This document shows positions 39,175-48,022 of a stretch of DNA of 64,000 nt, piece by piece. A model generated the notes under the pieces. The model was not told where the DNA came from, ran no database searches, and was given only the letters and a program-made list of their open reading frames with translations. Within the stretch, counting starts at the first letter, position 1; every line of letters starts with the position of its first letter. Made by a program: the position numbers and the translations under genes. The stretch comes from Asanoa iriomotensis (GTDB lineage Bacteria; Actinomycetota; Actinomycetes; Mycobacteriales; Micromonosporaceae): assembly GCF_016862515.1 (NCBI RefSeq), contig NZ_BONC01000034.1, positions 31,020-95,019 of the forward strand. The letters run 5' to 3'.

Positions 39175-41370
39175 CTATCCCGCGGCGGTGACCTCCGGCT
39201 CGGCGGAGGAGGCCGGGCTCTCGGGCTTGACCGAGCGCAGCAGCACCGTGGCCACGTCGACCACCTCGACGCCGTCCGTGGCGCCGGCGGCCTGCTTGGC
39301 GGTGACCCCGTCGCTGATCATCGTGAAGCAGAACGGGCAGCCGACCGCGATCGTGTGCGCGCCGGTGGAGATCGCCTCTTCGACGCGCTCGATGTTGATG
39401 CGCTTGCCGATCCGCTCTTCCATCCACATCCGGGCGCCGCCAGCGCCGCAGCAGAACGAGCGCTCGGAGTTACGCGGCATCTCGGTCAGGTCGGCGCCGC
39501 CGGCGGAAGCCTCGAGGACCTCGCGCGGCGGGGTGAAGACCCGGTTGTGCCGGCCCAGGTAGCACGGATCGTGGTAGGTGACACCGCCGTCGACCGGCTG
39601 CACCGGGGTCAGCTTGCCGGAGGCGACCAGGTCGGCCAGCAACTGGGTGTGGTGCACGACCTCGAAGCTGCCGCCGAGAGCGCCGTACTCGTTGCGCAAG
39701 GTGTTGAAGCAGTGCGGGCAGGACGCGACGATCTTCTTGACGCCCGCGTCGTTGAGGGTCTCCACGTTCTGCTGGGCGAGCATCTGGAACACGAACTCGT
39801 TGCCGATCCGCCGCGCCGGGTCGCCCGTGCAGGTCTCACCCTCGCCCAGGATCGCGAAGTCGACGCCGGCCTCGTGCAGCAGCGTGGCGACCGCGCGGGT
39901 GGTCTTCTTGGCCCGGTCCTCGAACGCGCCCGCGCAACCGACCCAGAAGAGGTATTCAAAGTCGTCGCCGGCGCCGGCCCGCTTGACCTCGAAGTCCAGG
40001 CCCTTGGTCCAGTCCTCGCGGGTGTTCGGCGGCGCGCCCCACGGGTTGCCCTTGTTCTCGAGGTTGCGCAGCATCACGCCGGCCTCGGACGGGAACGACG
40101 ACTCGATCAGCACCTGGTAGCGGCGCATGTCGACGATGTGGTCCACGTGCTCGATGTCGACCGGGCACTGCTCGACGCAGGCGCCGCAGGTCGTGCACGA
40201 CCACAGCACGTCCGGGTCGATCACGCCGCCGTCGGACGCGCTGCCGATCAGCGGCCGGTCGGCCTCGGCCATGGCCAGCACGTCGACCCCGGCGAGTTGC
40301 TCCTGGCTGGCCTTCTCCTCGCCGGTCAGGTCCTTGCCGCCGCCGGCCAGCAGATAGGGCGCCTTGGCGTACGCGTGGTCGCGCAGCGAGAGGACCAGCA
40401 GCTTCGGGGAGAGCGGCTTGCCGGTGTTCCAGGCCGGGCACTGCGACTGGCACCGGCCGCACTCCGTGCACGTGGAGAAGTCCAGGAGACCCTTCCAGGT
40501 GAACTGCTCCACCTGCGCGACGCCGAATTGGTCCTTTTCCGGGTCGGCCTCCTCGAAGTCGAGGAGTTGGCCGTTGGAGGTCATCGGCCGCAGCGCGCCC
40601 AGGCCCGAGCCGGCGGGCTTCTCGGGGTCGCGCTTGAAGAAGATGTTGGGGAACGCCAGGAAGCGGTGCCAGGCGACGCCCATCGTCAGGTTGAGCGAGA
40701 TGACGATGAGCCACGTCATCGAGATGACGATCTTGATCGCGGCCACCACCGGCGCGCCGGCCTCCCACGCCGGCAGCACCGAGCCCAGACCGTGCGACAG
40801 CGGCGCCGCCCAGGTGGGGAACTCGAGGTGGTCGTTGGCGGCCTTGAACCCGCGGATCAGGAACCCGCAGACCAGCACGCCGACGATCACCCACTCGACG
40901 AAGTAGCCCTGCCACATCGTCGAGCCGGTGAACCGGGACAGCCCGCGCGCGCGGCCCGGCCGGTTACGCAGGCGCACCGAGATCAGGTAGAGGATGCCCA
41001 GGATGCCGAGGATCCCGATGATCTCCGTGACGAAGCCGAAGACCACCCAGCCCGAGAGCCACGGTATGCCGCCCGCCGGCGAGGCCACCTCGAAGTAGGC
41101 CTCGAGCACCAGCAGCGAGAGGACGACGAACGCCACCATCACGAACCAGTGCGCGGCGCCGATCGCGGACCACTTCAACATCCGGGTGTGCCCGGCGGTC
41201 TCCGTGAGCATGACCTTGGTGCGGGCACCCCAGGAGCCGAGCCGGGCCGGGTCGGGTTGGCCCTGCCGGACCACGGCGAGCATCCGCGTGACAGCGCGGG
41301 CCGCCAGCGCCACGGCGACGAGCGTGATGAGACCAGCGATGGTCGTACAGATGATCTCGACGACGCCCAT
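39175..41370 (-). CDS. etfD: EtfD-like membrane iron-sulfur oxidoreductase
   Basis: 731 residues. About six membrane helices fill the N-terminal 240 residues (NarI-like). Two 4Fe-4S ferredoxin motifs follow at Cys301-Cys311 and Cys392-Cys402, then two CCG domains with CPHCFNTL, CYLGRHNRVF and CCGAGGARMW. This matches mycobacterial EtfD (Rv0338c), which reoxidises reduced ETF and passes electrons to menaquinone in fatty acid oxidation; heterodisulfide-reductase-like proteins are the wider family. No etfAB genes lie nearby. A palindrome upstream (41423-41438) is shared with the acyl-CoA dehydrogenase gene. Confidence 0.88.
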   Translation of the reverse strand: MGVVEIICTTIAGLITLVAVALAARAVTRMLAVVRQGQPDPARLGSWGARTKVMLTETAGHTRMLKWSAIGAAHWFVMVAFVVLSLLVLEAYFEVASPAGGIPWLSGWVVFGFVTEIIGILGILGILYLISVRLRNRPGRARGLSRFTGSTMWQGYFVEWVIVGVLVCGFLIRGFKAANDHLEFPTWAAPLSHGLGSVLPAWEAGAPVVAAIKIVISMTWLIVISLNLTMGVAWHRFLAFPNIFFKRDPEKPAGSGLGALRPMTSNGQLLDFEEADPEKDQFGVAQVEQFTWKGLLDFSTCTECGRCQSQCPAWNTGKPLSPKLLVLSLRDHAYAKAPYLLAGGGKDLTGEEKASQEQLAGVDVLAMAEADRPLIGSASDGGVIDPDVLWSCTTCGACVEQCPVDIEHVDHIVDMRRYQVLIESSFPSEAGVMLRNLENKGNPWGAPPNTREDWTKGLDFEVKRAGAGDDFEYLFWVGCAGAFEDRAKKTTRAVATLLHEAGVDFAILGEGETCTGDPARRIGNEFVFQMLAQQNVETLNDAGVKKIVASCPHCFNTLRNEYGALGGSFEVVHHTQLLADLVASGKLTPVQPVDGGVTYHDPCYLGRHNRVFTPPREVLEASAGGADLTEMPRNSERSFCCGAGGARMWMEERIGKRINIERVEEAISTGAHTIAVGCPFCFTMISDGVTAKQAAGATDGVEVVDVATVLLRSVKPESPASSAEPEVTAAG

Positions 41371-41422
41371 GCGCCCAGCCTCCGTTGGCCTAGGTGTGCC
41401 TGAGAGCCAGGTTACGACACGG

Positions 41423-41438
41423 GTTACTAGTCAGTAAC
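41423..41438. promoter_or_regulatory. Palindromic operator upstream of the EtfD-like gene
   Basis: GTTACTAGTCAGTAAC has perfect GTTACT/AGTAAC arms around four bases. It matches the site at 14849-14864 in 14 of 16 positions, 53 bases before the EtfD-like start. Confidence 0.65.
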
Positions 41439-41487
41439 GTGAGGTGTGCCGCACCTGGTCTACCAGGTCACCTTAGTCAACAGATCT

Positions 41488-41751
41488 TTAGCGCCAACGG
41501 CTGAACACCGCGAGCGAGGCGACCATCGCACCGAAGCCGATCGCGAGGTTCCAGTAGCTCCACGACGCCACCGGGTAGTTGGTGTCGGAGAGGTAGTAGA
41601 CGACCAGCCAGGCGATGCCGAAACCAATCAGCGCGACGCCGGTCACAGGGAGCCAGCGCGGGCTCGGCTTGCGGCTCGCGGCCACCGACGACGGACGTAC
41701 GTCGGTGGGAGGGGTGTAGACCTTCTTCTTGCGAACCTGCGACTTGGGCAC
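41488..41751 (-). CDS. crgA: Cell division protein CrgA
   Basis: 87 residues from a GTG with AGGAGAG ahead. MPKSQVRKKKVYTPP is the conserved N-terminal sequence of CrgA, followed by two membrane helices (about residues 36-53 and 66-84) and a terminal Arg pair. In Streptomyces and mycobacteria CrgA is an actinobacterial divisome member that influences FtsZ ring formation. Its position by the pknAB/pabA block is the conserved one. It is divergent from the DUF881 gene. Confidence 0.95.
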   Translation of the reverse strand: MPKSQVRKKKVYTPPTDVRPSSVAASRKPSPRWLPVTGVALIGFGIAWLVVYYLSDTNYPVASWSYWNLAIGFGAMVASLAVFSRWR

Positions 41752-41917
41752 GACGCTCTCTCCTGGTTGTGGTCCTCGCTCGGGCCTGTCAACCGGCGAT
41801 GGTCCATGGCCAATAATGTTCGCCAGCTAGCGTAATCGGCGCGGCGCGTCGCGGCCATGGACGGGCGGCATCCGGTTATGGGAATAATCCCGGCAGCGTG
41901 CACGGAGGAGGAGCCAG

Positions 41918-42697
41918 GTGCCCGACTCTACTGACTGGCGGGCCGCTCTGCGGCGGGCGGCGCGCGTCCGCAAGCCGCGCAATGCCTGGTCAGCGCTGGT
42001 GCCGCTGATCGCGCTGGCGGCCGGGCTGCTGTTCACGACCACGGCCAAGACCGCCGACGGCACGGCGCTGCGTGAGGATCGCCGCCCGCGGCTCGCCCAG
42101 GTGGTCAACGAGGAGCGCGACCGGGTGACGGCCAGCCAGCAGCGGGCCCGCGAGCTCGCCGCCGCGGTCAAGAGCCAGACCGACGAGCTGGCCCGCACCG
42201 ACGGCCCCATCCGCGCCGAGAGCGACCGTGCCAAGGGCATGGAGCCGGCCGCCGGGTTCACCGCGGTGCACGGCCCCGGGCTGACGGTCCGGCTCGACGA
42301 CGCGCCGCAGCGGGCCGGCGAACGGCCCGACGGTGTGCGCCCCGACGACCTGGTCGTGCACCAGGGCGACGTGCAGGCCGCGGTCAACGCCCTCTGGGCC
42401 GGTGGCGCGGAGGCAATGTCGATCATGGGGGTCCGCGTGTTGTCGACCAGCGCGGTACGCTGCGTCGGCAACACTTTGCTCCTGCACGGACGTGTCTACT
42501 CACCACCGTTCGTGATCACGGCGATCGGTGATCCCAGCGCGATGCAACGGGCGTTGGGAGAATCCGACGGCGTACGTCTCTTCAAAGACGCTGTCGATCA
42601 CTTCCAGCTCGGATATCAAGAGACGGTGGAGAAGGACGTGACGATACCCGCGTTCGAGGGGTCCAGTGCCCTCCGATCGGCGAAGGTGACCTCATGA
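41918..42697 (+). CDS. DUF881 membrane protein
   Basis: 259 residues from a GTG with GGAGGAGG ahead. One N-terminal transmembrane helix (about residues 25-43) is followed by a coiled segment ([25 protein letters not shown]) and the extracytoplasmic DUF881 domain, with [35 protein letters not shown] and [12 protein letters not shown]. The family resembles the B. subtilis YlxW/YlxX proteins near ftsZ and lies next to crgA and sortase E in many actinobacteria; it probably works at the division site (inference). Confidence 0.9.
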   Translation: MPDSTDWRAALRRAARVRKPRNAWSALVPLIALAAGLLFTTTAKTADGTALREDRRPRLAQVVNEERDRVTASQQRARELAAAVKSQTDELARTDGPIRAESDRAKGMEPAAGFTAVHGPGLTVRLDDAPQRAGERPDGVRPDDLVVHQGDVQAAVNALWAGGAEAMSIMGVRVLSTSAVRCVGNTLLLHGRVYSPPFVITAIGDPSAMQRALGESDGVRLFKDAVDHFQLGYQETVEKDVTIPAFEGSSALRSAKVTS

Positions 42698-42710
42698 GGC
42701 TTTCGCCGTC

Positions 42711-43886
42711 ATGACGGACGATCAGAACGGACGGCATCGCGCGCGTGACGACGTCGACGCGACCGCGGTCATACCGCGCGTGGTCGACGCGACCGGGCGC
42801 CGGCCGCATCCCCGCCCGCTGGAATACCAGGGCGCCCGCCAGCCCGCGGCAACCGTGCGCGACGTGCCGGTTACTCCGGGTGTGTCGCTGCGGCCGCCGG
42901 CGCCCGAGCCCGACAGCACGGCGGTGATCCCGAGAGTGGCGCCGCAGGCGCCCGACCAGACCGCGGTGATCCCCAAGGTGTCGCCCAACCCGAAGCCGAC
43001 CGCACCGGCGCCCGCACCGGCGCCCGCGCCCGCACCCGCGCCCGACGTGACCACCGTGATGGGCGCGGTGCCACCGGCGCCCGAGAAGCCCGACCCGGCC
43101 GACCTGCCGCCCCCGCCGAAGCCCCGGCGCGGCGAGCGGGTGGTGCGGCTGCGGGCCGAGAACGTCGGCGACGACTACCGCAGCGTCTACTCCGAACTGA
43201 CCCGGCCCACCGTCTGGTCGCGGATCCGCGCCGGCATCCGGGTCGGCGGCGAGCTGATGATCACCGTCGGCCTGGTGGTGCTGCTCTTCGCCGCGTACGA
43301 GGTCTGGGGTGTCGGCGTCGTCCAGGGCGGCAAGCAGGATGCCCTGGCCGGCGCGCTCGAGCAGCAGTGGGCCAACGAGCCCGGCGACGACCCGACGGTC
43401 GGCCCGACCGCCGGCACCGGCGGGCTCGGCTCCAAGATCCACGGCATCGCGAAGCTCTACATCCCGGCTCTCGGCCAGCAGTGGGTGGTGGTCGAGGGGG
43501 TCACCCAGGCCGACATCCGCTACGCGCCGGGCCACTACCCCGACACCGCGCAGCCCGGCCAGATCGGCAACTTCTCCGTCGCCGGCCACCGCAACAGGGC
43601 CACCTTCTGGCGGCTCGACGAGCTCAACAACGGTGACGCGATCGTCGTCGAGGACAAGGCGAACTGGTACATCTACAAGGTCGTGAAGACCCGGATCGTG
43701 CTGCCGACGCAGGTCGAGGTGGTCGCGCCGGTGCCGATGCTGCCCGGCTCCAAGCCCACCAAGGCGATGGTCACGCTGACCACCTGCAACCCGAAGTTCG
43801 ACAACTACCAGCGCCTGATCGTGCACGGTGAGCTGGCTCGGACCCAGCCGAAGTCGCAGGGCGACCCGGCCGAGCTGGGAGGCTGA
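42711..43886 (+). CDS. Class E sortase
   Basis: 391 residues: a cytoplasmic, disordered N-terminus (about 1-180) rich in Pro/Ala with repeated TAVIPRV-like motifs, one membrane helix (about 181-203) and the sortase domain (about 225-390). The catalytic His is in [12 protein letters not shown] and the Cys in TLTTCNPKF with Arg in the following NYQRLIVHG. Class E sortases attach LAXTG-type proteins to the wall in actinomycetes. No LAXTG substrate gene is adjacent. Thirteen bases separate it from the DUF881 gene. Confidence 0.92.
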   Translation: MTDDQNGRHRARDDVDATAVIPRVVDATGRRPHPRPLEYQGARQPAATVRDVPVTPGVSLRPPAPEPDSTAVIPRVAPQAPDQTAVIPKVSPNPKPTAPAPAPAPAPAPAPDVTTVMGAVPPAPEKPDPADLPPPPKPRRGERVVRLRAENVGDDYRSVYSELTRPTVWSRIRAGIRVGGELMITVGLVVLLFAAYEVWGVGVVQGGKQDALAGALEQQWANEPGDDPTVGPTAGTGGLGSKIHGIAKLYIPALGQQWVVVEGVTQADIRYAPGHYPDTAQPGQIGNFSVAGHRNRATFWRLDELNNGDAIVVEDKANWYIYKVVKTRIVLPTQVEVVAPVPMLPGSKPTKAMVTLTTCNPKFDNYQRLIVHGELARTQPKSQGDPAELGG

Positions 43887-43889
43887 CCG

Positions 43890-44186
43890 GTGTACGCGTG
43901 GATCTGGCGCAAGCTGCCGTTCGACGGCGTCGTGGGCAAGCTGCTGACCTCGCTCGTGCTGATCACGGGCATATTGGCACTGTTCTGGTTCATCGTGTTT
44001 CCTTGGGCTGAGCCGCTGCTGCCGTTCGACGACGTCCAGGTGACGCAGGACGGCGGCGTCCCGGGCGCACCGGGCGGCGCGGGCGTGGACGACCCGGGTG
44101 TCGGCACGCCCGACCCGCGCGAGTCCGGGTTGGGCGACCACGACCTGCCGTACTCGACCGCGACCGACAACCCGCTTCCGAGGTAG
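43890..44186 (+). CDS. Small single-helix membrane protein
   Basis: 98 residues from GTG 43890, three bases after the sortase stop. A short cytoplasmic part (MYAWIWRKLPFDGVVG), one helix (about residues 19-38) and an acidic, Gly/Pro-rich external tail follow. It is conserved in place between sortase E and pabA in related genomes as I recall, but its role is unknown. It is very probably translationally coupled to the sortase. Confidence 0.7.
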   Translation: MYAWIWRKLPFDGVVGKLLTSLVLITGILALFWFIVFPWAEPLLPFDDVQVTQDGGVPGAPGGAGVDDPGVGTPDPRESGLGDHDLPYSTATDNPLPR

Positions 44187-44191
44187 CCACC

Positions 44192-44842
44192 ATGCGCGTG
44201 CTGGTGATCGACAACTACGACTCGTTCGTCTTCAACCTGGTGCAATACCTGGGCCAGTTGGGTGTCGAGTGCGACGTGCGGCGCAACGACGAGATCGAGG
44301 TCGCGGCCGTCGGCCGGTCCGGCGCCGCGGGCGTCCTGCTCTCACCCGGCCCGGGTACGCCCGACCGGGCCGGCATCTGCCTCGACGTGATCAAGGCATA
44401 CGCGGGCGAGCTGCCGATCTTCGGGGTGTGCCTGGGGCACCAGGCGATCGGTGCGGCCTTCGGTGCCACCGTGACGCGCGCGCCGGAACTGCTGCACGGC
44501 AAGACCTCGCTCGTGCACCACCGCGGCGCGGGCGTGCTGGCCGGCCTGCCCGAGCCGTTCACCGCGACCCGCTACCACTCGCTGGCCGTGCTGCCCGAGA
44601 CGCTGCCCGACGAGATCGAGGTGACCGGCACCACCGAGTCCGGCGTGGTGATGGCCATGCGGCACCGCACGCTGCCGATCGAGGGCGTGCAGTTCCACCC
44701 GGAGTCCGTGCTGACCGAGGGCGGGCACCTCATGCTCGCCAACTGGCTCGCGGCATGCGGCTATCCCGCGGCCCTGGAGCGCGCTCCCGAGCTGGTCGCC
44801 GAGGTCGACGCGCGCCGTCAGGCGGCGTTCGCCACCGCCTGA
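44192..44842 (+). CDS. pabA: Aminodeoxychorismate/anthranilate synthase glutamine amidotransferase
   Basis: 216 residues of a class-I glutamine amidotransferase: catalytic Cys80 in FGVCLGHQA and His169/Glu171 in VQFHPES. It supplies ammonia to a chorismate-using synthase component; in this position (upstream of pknB) actinobacteria encode a single protein used for both folate and tryptophan synthesis. The start MRVLVIDNYDSFVFN is canonical. It ends six bases before the convergent pknB. Confidence 0.92.
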   Translation: MRVLVIDNYDSFVFNLVQYLGQLGVECDVRRNDEIEVAAVGRSGAAGVLLSPGPGTPDRAGICLDVIKAYAGELPIFGVCLGHQAIGAAFGATVTRAPELLHGKTSLVHHRGAGVLAGLPEPFTATRYHSLAVLPETLPDEIEVTGTTESGVVMAMRHRTLPIEGVQFHPESVLTEGGHLMLANWLAACGYPAALERAPELVAEVDARRQAAFATA

Positions 44843-44848
44843 CGCGCG

Positions 44849-46666
44849 TCAGTTCCGCTGGGCCCGATCGTCGCCGACGACCGGACGCCCGCCGCCGATG
44901 CCCGGGATGATGTCGCCGATCCCGCCGTTGTTGCCGCCCGGAGGCGGCGACGTGGGTTCGTCGGTGGGCTGCTCGTCGGGCTGGACGAAGACCGTCACCG
45001 TGATGGTGATCGTGTCGCCCTTCTTGGCTTCCTTGCCGCCGCCGGGATCCTGGCTGGTGACGCGGTCGGCCAGGTTCTGGTTCTGGACCTCCTGGCCTTC
45101 CTTGATCTCCACGTCGAAGCCCTTGTCGCGCAGCAGCGCCTCGGCCACGTCCTTGGTGCGGTTGACCACGTCGGGCACCGGAATCAGCTCGCCGTTGGAG
45201 ATCTGCACCTTGATCGCGGTGTTGGGCTTGACCGAGGTGCCGGCCTTGTCGACGCTGATCACCTGGTCCTTCGGCAGCGAGCTGTTGACCGCGTCGAAGT
45301 CGGGCCTGAGCTTGAGCTCCTTGAGCGCCCGATCCGCCTCGGACCGGCTCTGACCCTTGAGGTCGGGCACCACCACCGTGCCGGGGCCGGCGCATACGGT
45401 CAGGTTCACCGTGCTCTGCTTCTCGGCCTTGGAGCCGCCCGCCGGGTCCTGGGCGGTGACGGTGTTCTCCTTGCAGTCGGCCGCCTGCTGCGGCGTCGAC
45501 TCGACGGTGAACCCCTGCGCGGTCAGCGCGGCCTGCGCCTGCGCCACCGGCTGGCCGACCACGGACGCGACGTCGACCTTCTCGCCCCGGGCGTTCTGCA
45601 CCAGCAGGCCGGCCACGAGTGCGATCACCGCGAGCACGCCGAGCACGCTCAGCACGGCCAGCACCCAGTTGGAGCGCTTGCGGGCCTGCGCGTCGCCCAC
45701 CCGGGCCGCCGGGATCGCCCGCGTCGGCGGGCCCTGCTGCCGGCGGACCTGGACGGTGGCCGCGTTCGCCGCGCCCATCGGCATGGTCTCCTGGTCGCGC
45801 ATCACCGGCGTGGCCAGCACGGGCCGGCCGGTGGCGGCGCGGAGCAGGTCGGCGCGCATCTCGCCGGAGCTCTGGTAGCGGTTGAGCGGGTTCTTGGACA
45901 GCGCCTTGAGCACGATCGCGTCGATCGGCGGTGTCACGTCGCGGTTGATCTCGCTCGGCGCCCGCGGGTCTTCCCGGACGTGCTGGTAGGCGACGCTGAC
46001 CGGGCTGTCGCCGACGAACGGCGGGTGGCCGCAGAGCAGCTCGAAGAGCACGCAGCCAGCGGCGTAGACGTCGGAGCGGGCGTCGACCGCCTCGCCCCGG
46101 GCCTGCTCGGGCGAGAGATACTGGGCCGTGCCGATCACCGCGCTGGTCTGCGTCATCGTGGTCGCGCCGCTGGCCAGGGCCCGGGCGATGCCGAAGTCCA
46201 TGACCTTGACCTGGCCGTTCTGCGTGAGCATCACGTTGCCGGGCTTGATGTCGCGGTGGATGATGCCGTGCCGGTGGCTGAACTCCAGCGCCGCGCAGAT
46301 GTCGGCGGTGATCTCCAGGGCCCGGCGCGGCTGCAACCGGCCTTCGGCGGCCAGCACCTCCTTGAGGGTGCGGCCGTTGACGAACTCCATGACGATGAAC
46401 GGCAGGGTCTCGCCGGTCGGCGCGATCTCCTCACCGGTGTCGTAGACGGCCACGATCGCCGGGTGGTTGAGCGAGGCGGCGTTCTGGGCTTCGCGCCGGA
46501 ACCGCATCTGGAACGTCGCGTCGCGGGCGAGGTCGGTGCGGAGCATCTTGATCGCGACGTCCCGGCCGAGCCGGAGGTCGCGGCCGCGGTGCACCTCGGC
46601 CATGCCGCCGTATCCGAGCAGCTCGCCGACCTGGTACCTGCCACCCAGCAGGCGGGCCTGCGTCAT
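44849..46666 (-). CDS. pknB: Serine/threonine protein kinase PknB with PASTA domains
   Basis: 605 residues. The kinase domain (about 1-270) has Gly-loop GYGGMAEV, Lys40, the HRDIKPGN catalytic loop (Asp139) and DFGIA. One membrane helix (about 335-355) leads to four extracellular PASTA repeats (about 360-570), each opening with a Val-Pro-type strand such as VVVPDLKGQSRSEAD, and a Pro-rich tail. PknB senses muropeptides or lipid II and controls peptidoglycan synthesis and division. It overlaps pknA by four bases at the end of the operon. Confidence 0.96.
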   Translation of the reverse strand: MTQARLLGGRYQVGELLGYGGMAEVHRGRDLRLGRDVAIKMLRTDLARDATFQMRFRREAQNAASLNHPAIVAVYDTGEEIAPTGETLPFIVMEFVNGRTLKEVLAAEGRLQPRRALEITADICAALEFSHRHGIIHRDIKPGNVMLTQNGQVKVMDFGIARALASGATTMTQTSAVIGTAQYLSPEQARGEAVDARSDVYAAGCVLFELLCGHPPFVGDSPVSVAYQHVREDPRAPSEINRDVTPPIDAIVLKALSKNPLNRYQSSGEMRADLLRAATGRPVLATPVMRDQETMPMGAANAATVQVRRQQGPPTRAIPAARVGDAQARKRSNWVLAVLSVLGVLAVIALVAGLLVQNARGEKVDVASVVGQPVAQAQAALTAQGFTVESTPQQAADCKENTVTAQDPAGGSKAEKQSTVNLTVCAGPGTVVVPDLKGQSRSEADRALKELKLRPDFDAVNSSLPKDQVISVDKAGTSVKPNTAIKVQISNGELIPVPDVVNRTKDVAEALLRDKGFDVEIKEGQEVQNQNLADRVTSQDPGGGKEAKKGDTITITVTVFVQPDEQPTDEPTSPPPGGNNGGIGDIIPGIGGGRPVVGDDRAQRN

Positions 46667-48021
46667 CTCGTCAACATTCCTTCGCTCGTCATCCCGATGT
46701 GGAGGATTCGCTCTCCAAGACGGTACGGGGCGTCAGCCGCCTCGGTTCCACCGACGGGTAGATGAAGCGCGGTCGTTACCTTCCCGATGGGGGCCATCGA
46801 GCCCGCCCCGCCGCTTCCGCCGTCGTTGTTGCGGAGACTGAGCATGTAGGAGATGACACCGGCGCAGACCAGAACCAGCACGCCGAGTATCACTGCCAAC
46901 ACGACCAGTAACCGTCGTCCTCCGCTGCCGGGTTCGGCGACGGAGGGCGCCGACGCATAACCGTATCCTGCGGACGCCGGTGGCCGGTTTGCCGGCACGT
47001 TCGGGTAGCCGCCGCGCGCCACCGGCCCGGCGGGCTGCGGTGGCCGGGGGTTGCCCTGTGGCGGCGCCGGCTTGGTCGGGCCGGGCACGGTGGCCCGCCC
47101 GCTCGGGGCCAGCGCGGGGGACGCGGGCGCGCCCGAGATCGGCCCGGCCTTGGGCGGGATCGTCGGCGACAGCGGCCGGTGCGGCACAACGGGCCCGCCG
47201 GTGGCCAGCGTCGCCGCGGCCTGCCGGGACACGGCCGAGAAGGCCGAGGCGGTGGGCCAGCGAGCGGCCGGGTCCTTGGCCATCGCCCGGTCGACGATCG
47301 ACCGGATCGCCGGCGGGATGTCGCCGGGCAGTGGGCGGGCCGTCTCGCGGACGTGCTTCATGGCGATCTCGAGCGGGTTGTCCCCCTCGAACGGTCGGCG
47401 CCCGGAGAGGCACTGGTAGGCGACCACGCCCAGGGCGTACACGTCGGAGGACGGGGTGGCGGTGGCGCCGGCCGCCTGCTCGGGCGAGATGTAGGAGGCG
47501 GTGCCGAGCACGGAGCCGGCCGCGGTGAGCTGGCCCACGATGTCGGAGCGGGCGATGCCGAAGTCGGTCAGCACCAGCGTGCCGTTGGGACGCACCAGCA
47601 GGTTGCCGGGCTTGACGTCGCGGTGGACGATGCCCTTCTCGTGCGCCGCCTGCAGCGCGTCGGCCGCCTGGGCGACCAGGGCCATCGTGCGGGCCGGGGT
47701 GAGCCGGCCGACCCGGCTCAGCGTGCGGGAGAGCGCGTCGCCCTCCACGTACTCCATGATCAGGAAAGCGATCTGCTGGTCGCTGCCGTAGTCGTAGACG
47801 TCGACCACGCCGGGGTGGTTGATCGTGGCCATCGTGCGCGCCTCGCCGCGGAACCGCTCGGCGAAGCCGGGCTCGTCCAGCAGCGCGGGCAGCAGGATCT
47901 TCACGGCCACTGTGCGGCCCAGCACCTCGTCGGTGCCGCGCCAGACATCGCCCATGCCGCCGCCGGCGATGCGCTCGTCGAGGCGGTAGCGCCCGCCGAG
48001 CATGACCCCGGGACTGATCAC
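46663..48021 (-). CDS. pknA: Serine/threonine protein kinase PknA
   Basis: 452 residues with Gly-loop GGGMGDVW, Lys41, HRDVKPGN (Asp135) and DFGIA. A long Pro-rich juxtamembrane stretch (about 275-375) precedes one membrane helix (about 383-405) and a short external segment; PASTA domains are absent, as usual for PknA. It activates PknB and phosphorylates division and wall proteins. Its start lies one base after the pbpA stop, so the genes are co-translated. Confidence 0.95.
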   Translation of the reverse strand: MISPGVMLGGRYRLDERIAGGGMGDVWRGTDEVLGRTVAVKILLPALLDEPGFAERFRGEARTMATINHPGVVDVYDYGSDQQIAFLIMEYVEGDALSRTLSRVGRLTPARTMALVAQAADALQAAHEKGIVHRDVKPGNLLVRPNGTLVLTDFGIARSDIVGQLTAAGSVLGTASYISPEQAAGATATPSSDVYALGVVAYQCLSGRRPFEGDNPLEIAMKHVRETARPLPGDIPPAIRSIVDRAMAKDPAARWPTASAFSAVSRQAAATLATGGPVVPHRPLSPTIPPKAGPISGAPASPALAPSGRATVPGPTKPAPPQGNPRPPQPAGPVARGGYPNVPANRPPASAGYGYASAPSVAEPGSGGRRLLVVLAVILGVLVLVCAGVISYMLSLRNNDGGSGGAGSMAPIGKVTTALHLPVGGTEAADAPYRLGERILHIGMTSEGMLTR

Positions 48022-48022
48022 C

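Noticed and set aside
39157..41403. 748-codon plus-strand frame
   Set aside because: It is antisense to the EtfD-like gene, which has complete iron-sulfur motifs and membrane helices.
42981..43050. Short GCGCCCGCACCGGCG-type tandem repeats in the sortase gene
   Set aside because: They encode the Pro/Ala linker of the sortase N-terminus and need no separate explanation.
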